Source: Jackrogersella multiformis (lineage: Eukaryota > Ascomycota > Sordariomycetes > Xylariales > Hypoxylaceae). From it: DNA of 64,000 nucleotides. Under the pieces are notes generated by a model. The model ran no database searches. It worked only from the letters and a program-made list of their open reading frames with translations, and had not been told where the DNA came from. The translations under genes and the position numbers were made by a program. The DNA is taken from NCBI GenBank assembly GCA_902806575.1, contig CADCXD010000001.1, positions 4,588,001 through 4,652,000 of the forward strand. Direction: 5' to 3'. This document shows, piece after piece, positions 23,510 through 34,366 of this stretch (position 1 is its first letter; each line of letters starts with the position of its first letter).

Positions 23510-25089
23510 TACGCAGCTGTCATCACACACAGCCCAGTCTTACCCAGTGCGTTTGTGAGAACCGACAAGTAAACCACCACCTCATCTTGCATCTGCGGCA
23601 ACGTAGAGAGTTCATTCACATTTACGTTTACATCTCCACTGGACTGTTGGAATCCCTATCCTCGCTCTTCTTCTATGCTTTAGACTTTGATTTGCATTCG
23701 GTCAGTCGAACGTAACATTATTGCTTTTCCTTCTCTTTCGGGAACAAGCAAGTATACACTTCTGCACACACTTCTGTACCTTGCACTTTTGCAATCATTC
23801 TGCTACGTAGGTAGCTATTATTCTTGTGTTGTTGATACCTACCTAGGTACGGAGACAAATGACAAATGCCCTACTGCCCCATGTAGCTGGTGCCTCCGTT
23901 TACAGGGTGTGAGAAACGAAATCGAAATCGAACTCGAAATCGTCAACGACATTCGACAGAGCGACTCTCCAATACTCGAAAATACAAACGAAGCAACTTA
24001 TTGCAACGATTACTACCTTGTCGACGAGGTTTCTCCCGATTTAAATATACAAATACTGCATACCTACTTCTACCTAGGTAGGTGACAGTATAAACGAACC
24101 TACTTAGGTACGGACGACTACTAAATCTTACCTCACAAACTTAGGAGGTACTTAACGATCTACTTGGGTACATCCCTAGTATTTACCAGCTGGGCACTTA
24201 TACGCATCGGAACAAGATCATTTTCGGCTATCGAAATCCCAACCCTTCTTCCTACCACTTACCTACGTATGGCACAGAACAAGTTAGAAAGCTGAGGAGG
24301 AAAATAAAGGACAGCAAAAAACACAACAGTCAATGCAAAGGCTTCCCGAACCTTTTGTGTTCTCGAATTGCAACCTTGGAAATATCTGGCACCGTTGCGA
24401 CTTTCGCCTTGGTTTACGACAGATACCACCTTTAGGTACCTACAGGTAATAGTAAGTACCTAGAAAAAGATACCTCCTTACCTGGCTAGGTGGTACTTTT
24501 TAAACGGCACTAAACGGCATATTCCCTGGGGCTGCCTACCTAGGTACCGATTGGATTGGCGTCAGAATTGAAGATTGAAGTTCGTTTGTACCTACCACCT
24601 GCCTACGGTCTTGGCTATAGCGGCTTCAAAGTTGCCAACCCCCCAGAAGCTACCGCCACCAGCGCTATATTTTTCTCGCTAGGGGTTAGCCCGTTGTCCT
24701 TTGACGGTACCACCTGCAAACACCCCTACTACCTACCTAGGTACCTAAAACTACCTGATACCTCCGACCTAAAAGTTCCCTTAAGGGAATCGCAATTGGC
24801 TAAAAAGCGACGACCACCTGAAGTACACATACAGCGCAGCAGCCTTCCCCAACTACCCACCTAGGTACCTACACCAGGTATCAAGGACGCTATTTAGACC
24901 CTAACTTAGGTACCTAGCACCTAGGTCATAGGTACCCGTCGTAGGTACTATACACCAGGAAGGTGCACGAAACAAATCTGGAATTCCCAAATCATCCCCC
25001 ATCTCTAATCTCTAAACTCCAAACTCCACGGCATCTTTCACCTCCTCTCCTCTCCCTCTTACTTACACATTTCTCGACATTGACGTAAG

Positions 25090-27563
25090 ATGTCAACGCC
25101 GACCACCGCCACGGCAACACTTCCTCCTCATTATCGTCACCATCATCACCCCGCTCACCATTATCCGCCGTATCCAGCTTTGCCGACCGTCGCTTCATCT
25201 TATCGATCTGTTCCAGGTGTTTCTTCGAATCCCATCATCCCCACCACAACTTCGATTTCGATTTCAACTTCGACGGCTTCGACGGCGACGGTGTCCAATC
25301 GACACCACGTCCCTTTGGCATCTTCCTATTCAACCAACCAGTCATATACGACTTCTAATCAATTACTTCAACTTTCTACAAATGGAGTAGCTGCGTCCGT
25401 TGCTACTACGAGACCGACCCAGAACTCACAGAACTCACAAACTTCACAAAACTTTACCACGAGAACCATTTCTACGCCTCGCTTGGACACAAATAAACCC
25501 AGCATGCCTCCCTCAACTGCTTCGTCTACCACTCAGACTTGCACCGATGGCCAACCGAGAAAACGTCGGAGATCTAAAGAGCCGGATTGGAAAACTTTCT
25601 ACAAGAACGGGCTCCCAAAGGAAATTATCGTAATTGACGACACACCCGAGCCAGAACAAAATGGTTCAACCACGACTTCCTCACAGACACACACGAACGG
25701 TGTGGTGAGTGACGCTACTCGTCACGCCGCCAAGAGAAGGAAGAAGGACGACGTTGTTCGCAATGACGATTACAAGAGTAGAACGAATGGCTCTTACCAA
25801 CAAACCTCAATCAGCGGCTCTACCTCCACCGACCGCACAACATCGGCCCACAACACCACAGCCGCCACTTCGCTAGGCTCGTTATCTTCGAACGGTCAGT
25901 ATGATTACGAGAGTCGACAGGTCGGCCAGAAGAGGAAAAGAACCAGACAGCAGATCGCCCAAGAAGCAAAGAGGCGAGAAGTCGAGGTTCTCGGCGATGC
26001 TTTCGTCATCTACCGCCCACCTCAAAAGCCCGTGAAGAAGGCTGGTGACGTGACCGTCCGCGTCGTCAATGATGTAAGTAATTCGGCGCACATCATGAAT
26101 ATTATTATTGGTATTACTGCAGATTGGTTATTGACAATTGTATTTTAGCGTTCGAACCAGAGTGGCTCAAGAGTGGACGACGACGACGGCCACTATATTG
26201 TCGTCCCCGATGCCGACCTCACGCCGCAGTGTACGTCTGCTCAAGTCCCCTTTGCTATATGGTTACACGTCTAACAAATGGTAGATCAAATGGTCAAGCT
26301 CCTTGGACAGGGCACTTTTGGTAAAGTCGTTCAAGCTCGTGATCGAAAGCGGAACAAGTTGGTTGCGATCAAAATCATCCGCGCCGTGCAAAAGTACCGG
26401 GATGCCTCCAGAATCGAGTTGCGTGTTCTTCAGACCTTGAAGGCCAACGACGACGAGAATCGAAATAGATGCATACATCTTCGAGACTGCTTTGATTTCC
26501 GGGGCCACATCTGTATTGTCATGGATCTCCTCGGCTCCAGTGTTTTCGACTTCCTGAAGAGCAACAACTTCGTGCCCTTCCCCAACAGCCAGATTCAGAG
26601 CTTCGCCCGGCAGCTATTCACAAGTGTAGCCTGTGAGTTATATTCTTCATGACATTATAATATCGCCTACTAACCCCAACATAGTCCTACACGATCTCAA
26701 TCTTATTCACACAGACCTGAAGCCAGAGAACATTCTGCTTTGCGACAGTGCTTATCAGACATTTACGTATAATCGACGAATACCATCGTCTTCAGCTGGT
26801 GTAAATCGGCAAGCTACACAGCGCAAAGTTCTCCTAGACACCGAGATACGACTTATCGATTTCGGGTCTGCAACGTTCCAGGATGAGTATCATTCGTCTG
26901 TCGTTTCGACACGACACTACCGGGCTCCTGAGATCATTCTTGGCCTGGGCTGGTCCTTCCCATGTGACATATGGAGCATTGGCTGTATATTGGTGGAATT
27001 CTTCACCGGGGACGCTCTCTTCCAAACTCACGATAATCTCGAGCATCTAGCTATGATGGAGAATGTCTGCGACAGCCGCATCGACAGCCATCTCGTCCAG
27101 ACTGTGAATAAGATGGCCACACGAAGTACCGGGAACGCCGCATCCAAGTATGCTCACCTTTCCCATTCGAAGCACCCCTCGGCTAACCAGATTGCAGGTA
27201 TTTCAAGCGATTAAAATTGGACTATCCGACTGCGGAAACCACACGAGCATCAAGACGTTTTGTCAAGAACATGAAACGGCTGAGTGTAAGTTAAACTGGC
27301 TCGTGATCAGTGGACGTGGATTATTGACACGAACGTAGGATATTATCCCGGCATCGAGCCCCTTTCTCAAATCCTTTTTAGACCTTCTACAGAGGATTTT
27401 CGTCTACGACCCCGCAAAACGAATCACAGCTCGGCAGGCTCTTGAGCACGAGTGGTTCAAAGAGCCAGCCATCCCCGACGACGGCACTGAGGCCGCGAAG
27501 ATTCGATTAGAGCGGATGAGGGAGAACGAGTACCACCCTAGTCGAAGCCTGGCGGTGGGTTAA
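25090..27563 (+). CDS. LAMMER (CLK/Lkh1/Kns1-type) dual-specificity protein kinase
   Basis: LAMMER kinases phosphorylate SR-type splicing factors and regulators of growth and stress. Six exons: 25090-26073, 26149-26230, 26285-26632, 26685-27147, 27198-27285, 27339-27563, giving 729 residues. Residues 1 to about 340 are disordered, rich in His, Ser and Thr, with basic clusters (RKRRRSK, KRRKK, QKRKRTR) that look like nuclear-localisation signals. Kinase domain: glycine loop GQGTFGKV (about 363-370), VAIK lysine (about 385), catalytic HTDLKPEN (about 480), DFG at about 530, then STRHYRAPE. The diagnostic subdomain-X motif EHLAMME lies at about 591-597. HTDLKPEN with Thr before the Asp is typical of this family. 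All introns are 50-75 bases. The preceding gap is unusually long. Confidence 0.94.
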
Positions 27564-28408
27564 TGGATTTGACCTACAAGAATAGTAATGACGCGGCATT
27601 GATATTAAAACGAACTGTATATTTGGGATGGACTCAAGTCTAGCATGCAAACATTCCACTTATGGTATGCAATGCCCTTGAGCTTAAGGCGAAGGATGAA
27701 GGGTTCAGGCGTTCAGGCCAGCATTTTGTGCGAGTAGTTACCATGGCATTTGAGCATACGTTACATAAAATGGTCTCCAACCTCTACGCCATCGTAGACG
27801 GAGCGACTTACGACGTTTTCTCAATATAAAGCCCAATGCTATGGGTTGCGTTCCATCTGGTGGACATCTGACATTCCCATCTGGTCACTAAACGTGAGCC
27901 TTTCTTTTGGGCACCTGAAAGAAGACAACAAGCCGTTGTGGCCGATCTATATTCGAGAAGATGCTAACCTCTTTTGTAAGTTCCCTTGCTCAAAGTTTCT
28001 AGATTGCTACCGTTGACTCTGAAGACCAAGGGCAGCGTCATGGATTCCTATAGGCGTTGTATAGGTCAAAGTCGAGCAGCATCGAGAACAATGTCCTTGT
28101 GCGAAGAAAGAACGCGAATCAGCCATGACAAGGTGACAAGACAAAGGAGCCCCTTGTTCATGATCACCGACGCATGGTACACAAACTGCTCAGGAGTTCG
28201 ACTATACATCCCTTGTTGCGCTATGTTTGGTAACAATGCCCGGCAACCCAGAGGCATACATAGCACCTCCATTTCCACTGCCAATTCTATTACAGTTGAC
28301 CTATTTAGAATTGGTCTCTTGATTACGTACTCGTGTTAGTAATACTTGAGATTTAACTGGTGAGGTGCAGACAAATACGAAATAGTAGAAATAAAATTAC
28401 GCAAGAAT
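27564..28408. other. Intergenic region, 0.8 kb
   Basis: A 117-codon open frame (27986-28339) has no family features and is likely chance. Otherwise the 3' flank of the kinase and the promoter of the next gene. Confidence 0.5.
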
Positions 28409-30540
28409 ATGAGTATCGACATCCGAAGCCTATCAGACGTCCAGGTTAATCACCTTACGAAGGTTCTTTGCCGACGTCCTGAGTATGGCATCGCAATCCC
28501 ATCGAGAAGATGGCTGAGTAGGCAAGAAGAGAAGCTCAAGTCTCTTCCGAGCGAGCTGCTCCGAACGTCGAATATCCTAAAGCGTCTAGTCATCAAACTT
28601 GCTGATAGCATCGACCCGACAGCGATAGACCCGAGGGCTGTTCTGTGCAAGACTCACACAGCTCTCAACCCCTGGCTTATCCGCCGGGTGTTCTTGGCTA
28701 TCGCTTACGAGGTCACGGTTCACACCGACGCGATACGGTCGTGGAAAGGCAGAAGGGATTTCCCAATTATCTCCGCCTTCATCGGGCGTGTCGACGCCAT
28801 TGCTGCGCTCTGGACCGAGCCTGATTTATATCGCAAGTGCTACGGAACACCACCCTTTGAGAATCACATGGTCTTTGTCCGGTCTGGCTGCGAGGCTTGC
28901 ATCCTGGGCGCTCTAGGCGCGAATGCCCGAGTCCTGGCAGACCTACGGTCTATCCTTATCGACCGGGTGGAGAGGCGCTCGCCCCGTCCAGATGGTCGCC
29001 CGGCTAGAAAACCTAGGGTCGCCCGTTTCATCGACGCGTGGATCGAGCACCTCAAGGAGGAGAGGGCGGCGACGTGCAGAGCTATGAGCGACGACGTGCT
29101 GGCGGCGCTCAGGGCTTCGAGGTCCGAACTCACGCAGTGGCGCCACCGCCGGAGGAAAGACGGCGGCTCCGGAGGCGCCAAGCATCCAGTCTACAACGAG
29201 CTGAAGAGCACAAGCTCGGGACACCGGCTGAGCAGCGTCCCGAGCACCTCGCGGCGCAAGAGGAGAACGAGGAACGGAATCCCGGTAGCCATGGTCGACC
29301 CGGAAGGCGCGGAGGAGCAGAGGAGGATGGCGATGTTCAGCATGACGCAAGAGGCGAACGATGGAGCCAGGAGCATCTTCCGCCCCGACAGCATGTGCGA
29401 TTCCTCGCGGTTCGGGCCGCCGCGCATGGCCGCGTTCGACCCGACAAACGAACAGGAGCCGCCCATCCACGTCCACGTCCACGAGAGCGACGAGCCGTAC
29501 GACGACGACGGCTACGACGACGCCGAGGGCCACCTGACCTCGAGCGCGACCTCGAGGACGAGGAGCGCAGCCGCGCCAAGGTCACGGACTGGTACGCTAC
29601 GCGCCTATCGGAGTCCCGCGCGCACCTGACGGCGGACGACACCCGCTCGGTCCTGTCTACGATGCACCCGGCGTTCCAGCCGTCGGCGGCGTCGTTCAGC
29701 CACTGGTCGGCCGCCCCGTCGCCGCTCAGATTCAAGAAGGACCGCCAGGCTACCGCGGCGGAACGCCTCGACGACAACCAAAGCGCCATATGGACCGACG
29801 CTACCGTGTACACCCTCGACCCCAGCGTCGCCGGCGGCTCCGGCCGCGGCGACGTGCCGCCTGTGCCGCGGGTGCCTTCGATGTACCGACGCGAGAGCAC
29901 CAAGCTCGGCGGCGGCGAGACGACCGCTTCGCCCCGCGAGCCGAGACCCGCGTCTCGCGCCGCGACCGGCCAGGGTTTCCGACGCGCCACCGTGAGCTCG
30001 TCTGTGTACTCCTCCGACCAGCCTGCCCCGACGCCGGCCAGCAGGCCGAATAATAATAATAATAATAACAATAACTTCATCTTCCACGACTCGTCCGACG
30101 TCAGCACCCGCGTCTCCGGCGGCCAGAGAGAGTACATGCGGGCGCACGCCGCCGGCGGGATGCGCGCCTTCGCGCGCGAGGACACGTCGCGCGCGGGGAC
30201 GCCGCGAACGGGCGGTAGCGGCACGCCCGTCCCCATCTCCATCCCACATGGCGAGAGCCGCTTCGCCTCGCCGATGCCGAACATGTCGTCGTCCCACGGG
30301 AACACCGTCACCGACTTCGGCCCCCAGACCCCCACGCCCCTGGACGAGGTGTGGCGGCAGCGGGGGTGGGGCTTCCCCGACGAGGAGGGGGAGGGGGAGG
30401 AGGACCCCTTGCGCCCCGAGGACTCGCTGACGATGGCCGGGTGGCGGCCCCAGGACGATGGCGGGGCTGAGGAGGTCACGCCGTGGGGACACTGGGCGAA
30501 GGCGAAGGGGAAAGAGAAAGGAAAGGGGAATGAGAAGTAA
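28409..30540 (+). CDS. Uncharacterised fungal protein, basic then Ser/Pro-rich; one apparent frame break
   Basis: No family recognised. Residues 1 to about 230 look globular (helical, with Trp, Cys and Arg: HTALNPWLIRRVFLAIAYEV, then IISAFIGRVDAIAALW). Next come a basic linker (RRKDGGSGG, SRRKRRTRNG) and an acidic stretch. The first frame stays open to 29629 but loses sense near 29528. From about 29535 the frame two bases over reads sensibly (DLERDLEDEERSRAKVTDWY) and runs, Ser/Pro/Gly-rich with a short Asn run (about 30051-30075), to the stop at 30538-30540. The reading needs one missing base, for instance in the GGG at 29527-29529. A weak-donor intron (29471-29544 or 29477-29544) is a less likely alternative. 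The total would be about 710 residues. Third positions are strongly G/C. Confidence 0.6.
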
Positions 30541-31629
30541 TGGGATGGGTTGGGTGGGGGTTGGGCGTGTGTACAAGGTAAGTGATCGCTTTTCATATGT
30601 CGAATCTTTAATATAATAATAGAATTCCCTCTGAAATATAACTTGAGACTCCCGATCCGAGGCTGATGTGATGTGTCCTGCTAGATACTTACCTACCTAC
30701 CTGGTATTTACGAAATGCAAGTTTTAGGGAATGGCGGGTAGATCTAGTTCAGTCTGGCTGTCCCCTTTCTGGGTTGATGTGCTGCTACTGATGCCTTGGT
30801 GCCTTGATGTTTATGTTTTTATGTTTTAATCACGCAAATGGTGTTATTTATCCCCTTGGCCGCTTGGTTTCGCTCCCCGTATGTCACAGTGTTTACGACT
30901 AACCGCTCCATGGCACATCGATTCTTGTCTAGAGGTAGAAAGAAGTATGTATGTATATACTATGGTCCAGCATAACGAACGTCCGATTCCTAGTTATCTG
31001 CCTACCTTGCTTACCCGAAGTACACAGCCGATTCGCGCAGTCGGACCATGATCATGGCTGTGGCATGTCGGCGATGATTTAGACATTTTACGTCTTTCTC
31101 ACGGACATATGTATTCTTCTCCTCTTCGAACTCCTATCTCAATGTTCGACCGGAACAAAGAACCGGCTTTGCCGCAACGAAGGCTTCGTTTTCCCTTGTG
31201 GTCGCTAAGGGGTGTACAAAGCGAATGTTCTTGGCCCTTGGGGTTTACGGGTTACGGAATCAGGTTTGTGGGTTGATTGTTTGGAGTGATATGGAGTTGT
31301 GTGTTGTTGGGACTGTCTACCTGTCCTGGGAATCTGGGAAGGTATGGATTATTAACCTAACCGAATGTACCCCCTGAATACTGTCAGTTTGTTTTGCCCT
31401 TACGAACACTGGTATGGTGGTGCGGGTATCGGCGAACAGACAGACAAGTCAACCGCTTTATTCATGAACACTTCCTTGATTGCACACAAAGAAACGTTGA
31501 CACACCACCACCACCACCACCACCATCTAATCCGCACACCCGCACGCACACCCGCACCAGCCCCTATAATCCCTCACACCTTCCATCCCACGGGCCCTTC
31601 CGATTGCCCTCGGCACACACGTTCTCGTT
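30541..31629. other. Intergenic region, 1.1 kb
   Basis: No gene recognised. Contains a (CAC)n tract at about 31502-31525 next to C/A-rich DNA. Confidence 0.55.
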
Positions 31630-32525
31630 AGCAATGGCGCGCCACCGGTCCACCAGTCGGAATCAGAGGAGTAGGAGCCCTCGTAGTCGATCGCGGGGCT
31701 GTTGACCAGCTGCGGTATCGCGTCGGAGTGGATGTATAGCTGGGTGGGTGAATGGCCGGTTGGCTGGCGAGCTAGCGAAAAGGATGTCGATGCCACCCAA
31801 ATAGGGAGAGAAGGGGAACGGTGGCGAGGTACGGAGGACTCACAACATCGTCCTCAATCTTCAGGACCATCTCGTCCTTCTCAACAGCATAATCCAGACA
31901 CACCCGCATAGCTTCTCCTTCGCACGAGCGTCAAGATCGTAGAGCCTATATTCAGGCGCGTTCTCGACTAACCGCCTGAGCCACGCCACGTCGTCTTCCC
32001 GCTCGCTAGGTGTCCATTGTGAACCGCACCTCGTCTAGGTACCCGCCGCTCGATGTCATGTTTGCGCGTAGGGAGCCGTCGAGGATGTTCACGTTGCGCT
32101 TGCGCCCGTGGAGCACCCATCGCTACTACTCTCAGCCGGCGCGAAGCTGTCGAGCCGCAGCGCCTGGCCTGGTTCCGGCTTGGGCTTAGGCGTATACTTG
32201 CCTTTGGAGTCTACCGGCCACGTTGTGTAGTGCTCGGGCTTCTGCGTGCTGGCGGAAGCGTCAGGAGGCAGGACAATAGGGCATGGTACAGGCACACGAT
32301 CCGGTTGCGAGGCGGAAGATACCGCTGGATGAGACTGCGAGGCATTTAGGAGGAGGTGGTAGGGGTTCCCGAGGAAGAATGCGATGATCAGCAGAACAGC
32401 AAGTCCGATGAAGTGACGTCTTCGAGTCAGTCTTCGGCTGAGAGAAGAGATGGCGCATGAGCCCTGAGCCCGGGGAGCTCAGTGGTAGGTGCCAGAGGGG
32501 CGTGGGAAGTCTTGCCACCGCCCAT
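31630..32525 (-). pseudogene. Glycosyltransferase-like type II membrane protein, multiply frameshifted
   Basis: Minus-strand fragments in three frames line up in the order of a fungal type II membrane glycosyltransferase-like family (proteins with LHGRERNVEILD...GGYLDEV...KIDDDVV blocks). Seen in order: start MGGGKTSHAPLAPTTE (ATG at 32525); a membrane anchor FIGLAVLLIIAFFLGN (about 32425-32375); a Pro-rich stem; VLHGRKRNVNILDG then SSGGYLDEVRFTMDT (about 32116-32010); EDDVAWLRRLVENAPEYR; then CLDYAVEKDEMVLKIEDDV. A real-looking intron follows (31843-31740, GTGAGT to CCCAG) and then YIHSDAIPQLVNSP. At least four frame breaks separate these blocks, and the C-terminal half is absent. The intact intron implies fairly recent decay. 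The enzyme's acceptor is unknown. Confidence 0.7.
31740..31843 (-). other. Preserved intron inside the glycosyltransferase-like pseudogene
   Basis: Donor GTGAGT at 31843-31838 and acceptor CCCAG ending at 31740. Splicing joins the catalytic-like KIEDDV block to YIHSDAIPQLV in frame, as expected for the family. Confidence 0.65.
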
Positions 32526-34366
32526 GTTGTCAAGTAAGTAAATGTGAGAGGGAGGAAGAGTTGAAGATTCCTGGTTGTGTGTGTTTTATCTCCGAGTTTC
32601 TGGAATATTTTCGCTCGGTTCCGGAAGGGTTCTTTCTGTTGTTTTGCCCGGTTCACGAGATCGAAAGGTTGCAAACATCGTTCTATCGCAGTCTAAGTCA
32701 CGTATTGATGGACAGGTCGGTAATTCGATAAACGGACGGTCTTAGAACGGATTCCTTGATAGCCCATATAGCTTTGACTAGGTACTGTAGGCTACATACA
32801 AGCAGGTACACGGTATTAAACAGACAGCTATATCATATTGAACAATATCTTGGAGGCACAAATGGGATTCGTCATCTTTCATGGCGGTCTTGTTGATTAA
32901 CCCTTTAGTGAACCTTTACCCGGCCTCTGTTAAGCCCTTTGAGCTGAAGGAATTCATAACATTCCCTACCTAGGTAAAGAAAGGGGGGAAATAGTCTAAA
33001 ATGAAGTCCAATAGGGAATTACTTAGGAGAATTCTATTATACCTACACTACTACGGAAGTGACAGAAGTTAAAATAGCAATTCGAGCTTTGATGAAGATG
33101 GTGTGAGTTTACTATTTATCTGGAGTTGAAAAAACGACATAATGACAAGACTATATCTTGCCCCAGACAAATCTTAACTATCCCCTGAGCCGAGATGAAC
33201 GATATATTTCATGTCTGTAACTGCCAATACCAAACTATTATAGATAGCAGTAGTACCATCAATATGAAGATAGTATTAATGATTGTACTTTGAGCATGTA
33301 CCGCTTTTGTCAGGTATAACATATAGAAGCTCTCACGTAAGAGGACCGCATGTTAGTGACTCCTTCCTTTGCTTACATCCCGTATATACATAATATCAAG
33401 ATTATAAAAAAGAAGAAAACACCCCTATAGCAAGAATACCCAGGTAGGTTCACAATATTCAAGCCTCCTATAATGGATACCAGCCACTCGACATGAAGCA
33501 TGTAAGCATCATATAAGCTTTTCCAGAAACTAGCTACCGGAAAGCAACATATTTGACGTCTAGACTCTAACCACCATATAAATTTGCCGCCTTTTTCGAA
33601 GTAGTTGAATATTTACATACCATAGCTTCTTCTTTTAGTATAGGGACCGGGATCTGTTGACCGTGGATTTTAATTTTTATGTCACAAGGAAATAAAAGAC
33701 TCTGAGGTAATAATTCGTGACTGTTGTTTCTTACTTAGGTAGGTACCTTTTCATCCGCGCTACTACTTAACCCTGAGGATGATCGTAAAACAAGGACGTT
33801 AGACTTCAAACCCTCTATCCCAGACGGCAAACACCTACTTACATACAGCATATGACGATAATCTCCAATGGATAGCATGTTACAGGCGAGTTGAGATAGG
33901 TACCTAGGTATCTACATTGACATACTTAGGTAGGTAGTTCACCAATAGGATAAACCCTATTCAACCACATCCACCAGTCACGAAACCATCAACCCCTTTT
34001 ATACATATCTTGTAGTTGCGGTTGTAGTTGCAGTTGCTTCCGCCCCTAAGTAATAAGTCGAGTTTCTTCATTGTTTGTACCTAATTACAGTACCTAACTA
34101 AGTACGCACGCACGTACGCACAGAGGCCGTGTCTTACATCCGTTCCTCTATAGAAACCCCCCGCCTCTGTTCTCAGCGGGCTTGCAAAATAAGATGAGCT
34201 TATCACTCACCATTTACTATTCGAGCGGGAGATTACTAGCACAAGGCACAAAGCCGGACGAGGACCATAGTTATTTCTCGCGACGAAGGTTGCGGCAACG
34301 ACTGGATCTCTAGAGCAGAGGAAGGACTCGATGTTGATAGCCCTCCCCACCCGTAACGCCCGCGGA
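32526..34366. other. Intergenic region, 1.8 kb
   Basis: No gene recognised. AT-rich, with TACCTAGGTA-type motifs near 33895-33935. The last part is the 3' flank of RNase Z. Confidence 0.6.

Larger units (their letters stand above)
19784..25089. other. Gene-poor region, 5.3 kb
   Basis: The longest gap in the window. Open frames of 60-130 codons occur (for example 22196-22504 and 23687-24085), but none resembles a protein family or shows coding texture. Motif TACCTAGGTA and CCTA/TAGG tracts are dense (19797-19818, 20466-20490, 21640-21675, 24055-24110, 24735-24760, 24855-24935). C/T-rich DNA just before 25090 is probably the kinase promoter and leader. An unseen non-coding RNA cannot be excluded. 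Confidence 0.55.

Noticed and set aside
27986..28339. 117-codon open frame upstream of the 28409 gene
   Set aside because: No family features, atypical composition and no supporting splice structure.
29497..29544. 48-base intron to explain the frame change in the 28409 gene
   Set aside because: GTACGA to CTCGAG is a multiple of three, so it does not change the frame; donors at 29471 and 29477 would, but are non-consensus.
29337..30596. 419-codon open frame on the minus strand
   Set aside because: Mirror of the GC-rich gene on the plus strand; Arg/Ser/Pro composition reflects G/C third positions and no family motif appears.
31502..31525. (CAC)n tract considered as a poly-His coding segment
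   Set aside because: It lies outside any supported gene and reads as simple repeat in all frames.
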